A stretch of 64,000 nt of DNA from Epiperipatus broadwayi (Eukaryota > Onychophora > Udeonychophora > Euonychophora > Peripatidae). The DNA is taken from positions 1,428,001-1,492,000 of the forward strand of contig JAQFVV010012537.1 of assembly GCA_028023455.1 (NCBI GenBank), written 5' to 3'. The position numbers were made by a program, and so were the translations under genes. Every line of letters begins with the position of its first letter. The stretch's first letter is position 1. The notes beneath the pieces are model-generated. The model made no database searches. It was not told the origin of the DNA and worked only from the letters and a program-made list of their open reading frames with translations. Positions 62,538-64,000 of this stretch are shown here, piece by piece.

Positions 62538-63290
62538 CTAAAAAAATTAAATAAAAAACTGATTAAATAATGTTAAGTGTTTTTTAGTGTCTCTACAAAT
62601 AAATACTGCTAAAGAAAATAATTTTATTGAAATTAATAAATAGTAAATATCAGGCAACTTAATAATAAACTATGAGAGACTGTATAAAATAAATAATTAA
62701 TTTAATACTTACCATAATCAAATCATACAAACTAAAGTCATAAGAAAGTTTGAGATAAAAGATGATCATCTGTAGCCTGCATGATTTTTATTATAGATTT
62801 TTTAATCTTTAGAAGCTAATTTTTTTAGTTTCAAATTTGTTTGGAAATTTAAGAAAGTCATAACTTTTTAAAAAGATGTGTATATATCAATACAAGTTGT
62901 ACGTCCCATGTACAGAACCTGAGGCAGCAAAAAAAAAATTCTAAAAAGTACAAAATTTTAAAAGACAAAAAAGTCTGGATTTTAGTTTTTGTTTATAAAA
63001 ATCTACTTGATATATTAGGATAAAAAGAAGCCATAAGATGTAAAATGCAGTTTTTTCAATTAAAATTACTAAAGATTGCTATTATAACAATGTATATTAA
63101 TTTTATCTAGCAAATAATTCAAAATTAAAGATATTTTAAAAATTGAATTATTTTGTTTTTAAATCCATACATTTTGTAACAATCACATATTGACATGTAA
63201 AAAAATTCTCAAAATAAAAATAGGAAAGATATATATATATAAATATTAAATGAAAATCATTAATCTGGAAGCTATTTATTTAATTCAAAT
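62538..63290. other. Fibrillin-like intron, AT-rich
   Basis: No exon or repeat boundary that I can support. It is the downstream part of the intron preceding the TB exon on the minus strand. Confidence 0.5.
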
Positions 63291-63597
63291 GTAAGAATTC
63301 TTTTTTAGACAGTTTAATAAAACATCACAAAACAGTCTGTAAAAATTCCAACCAAGAGATAGATTCACTACTGGCTTTGTTAAGTCCTTCAATAATGCTG
63401 TAATCATAGAATCAACATCATTAACTAGTTGATTTATTGTTTGTGTCCACATATGCATAGGACAATGGTTAATAAATTCTATTTATAAAGCAGAAGAATG
63501 CAAACAGTAGGCTATTCTAAATCTGTTGATGAGACTCCAGGTACATTTAGAAAGATCAAACTCAGTTGGCTCTACCTGCTTACCCTAGAAAAATGTA
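63288..63597 (-). pseudogene. Unidentified coding relic within fibrillin-like intron
   Basis: A minus-strand frame following an acceptor-like TTTTTCTAG reads VEPTEFDLSKCTWSLINRFR, then IAYCLHSSAL, one stop, then IEFINHCPMHMWTQTINQLV, NDVDSMITALLKDLTKPVV, and NLSLGWNFYRLFCDVLLNCL before a stop. The residue composition is protein-like and unlike the random AT-rich frames. I do not recognise the family. A decayed transposon protein is the likeliest source. The single stop suggests a pseudogene. Confidence 0.35.
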
Positions 63598-63599
63598 AT

Positions 63600-64000
63600 T
63601 TTTTTGGTAACTGATAAAAATTCTACTTTTTATGTCACAATTATTGGACCTTGATTTAAAATTAGTTTTAGATCTTGAAATTGTGTCTCAAATTATTGGC
63701 AAGTATCAAAGAACTTTGCTTCTGATATCTGACAGAGGAATATAGATTTGTGTGCTATTAATATTTTTACATTACATAATAGAGTATAGTATTCAGCATT
63801 GGAATATTCTGGAGCTAAGGAAGCTGTCCATAAAGATTTTTTTCATCACAACTGCATGAAGTGTTAGTCAACTTTCCACATAATTATTCCTAGAGATAAA
63901 TTTACATAAATGAGAAAAATATATTTTCTCCTAAATAGTATGGGGCAAGATTGTGTTTCAATGTATTATTTTAAAAGGTTATATTCATATTAAAGGCTGT
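63600..64000. other. Intron sequence with possible transposon remains
   Basis: Somewhat GC-richer than its surroundings (for example GGAGCTAAGGAAGCTGTCC at 63812) and perhaps part of the same decayed element as 63288-63597. No frame is open for long. Confidence 0.3.

Overview
This window is non-coding-dominated DNA from an animal (metazoan) genome, almost certainly an invertebrate. G+C is only about a quarter by eye. The only recognisable host gene is split by introns and encodes extracellular-matrix modules (a fibrillin-type TB domain plus EGF-like repeats). The rest is a thick layer of nested transposable elements of eukaryotic classes. I cannot name the phylum. Penelope-like elements, piggyBac, hAT-type elements, an RTE/CR1-like LINE and very long LTRs together would fit several AT-rich invertebrate genomes (chelicerate, cephalopod and cnidarian are candidates). 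There are no bacterial operons, rRNA genes, CRISPR arrays or intact tRNA genes.

Host gene: three exons of a fibrillin-like gene lie on the minus strand at the right end (62537-62388, 62301-62125, 54596-54474). All have consensus splice sites and phase-1 boundaries. They encode one complete 8-cysteine TB domain, an EGF-like domain that has lost its calcium-binding signature, and a canonical calcium-binding EGF domain. No further exon was found to the left, so positions 1-54473 are probably one giant intron, or the gene's flank.

Mobile layer, left to right: 1-4.9 kb, featureless AT-rich DNA. 4.9-5.6 kb, a fold-back made of two head-to-head Penelope-like 3' tails. 7.7-12.1 kb, a non-autonomous LTR retrotransposon with two LTRs, a primer-binding-site candidate, a polypurine tract, a coiled-coil ORF and 4-bp target duplications; its 5' LTR has lost about 1.1 kb. 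13.6-18.3 kb, two adjacent minus-oriented solo-LTR-like elements, the second carrying a clean hAT-type MITE and a perfect 59-bp-arm hairpin. 25.2-30.3 kb, an inverted-repeat element and a recent tandem duplication (about 2.47 kb) over a dead LINE, whose C-terminal part continues to about 31.5 kb. 31.6-34.0, 35.0-37.7 and 44.8-49.4 kb, three more plus-oriented solo-LTR-like elements, the last enlarged by nested insertions. 38.8-44.0 kb, a 5.2-kb long-inverted-repeat element with a 9-bp flanking duplication, enclosing a dead piggyBac-type transposase. 50.4-50.7 kb, a TA-flanked MITE. 55-61 kb, a second LINE fragment, a 300-bp-class satellite, a second Penelope-like palindrome and a dispersed 200-bp repeat family.

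The most interesting signals are (i) one family of very long LTR-like elements whose six copies and paired member share a terminal TGTA..TACA architecture, a hairpin at the 5' tip and ATAT-like target duplications, and (ii) two unrelated loci in which 5'-truncated Penelope-like tails form head-to-head palindromes.
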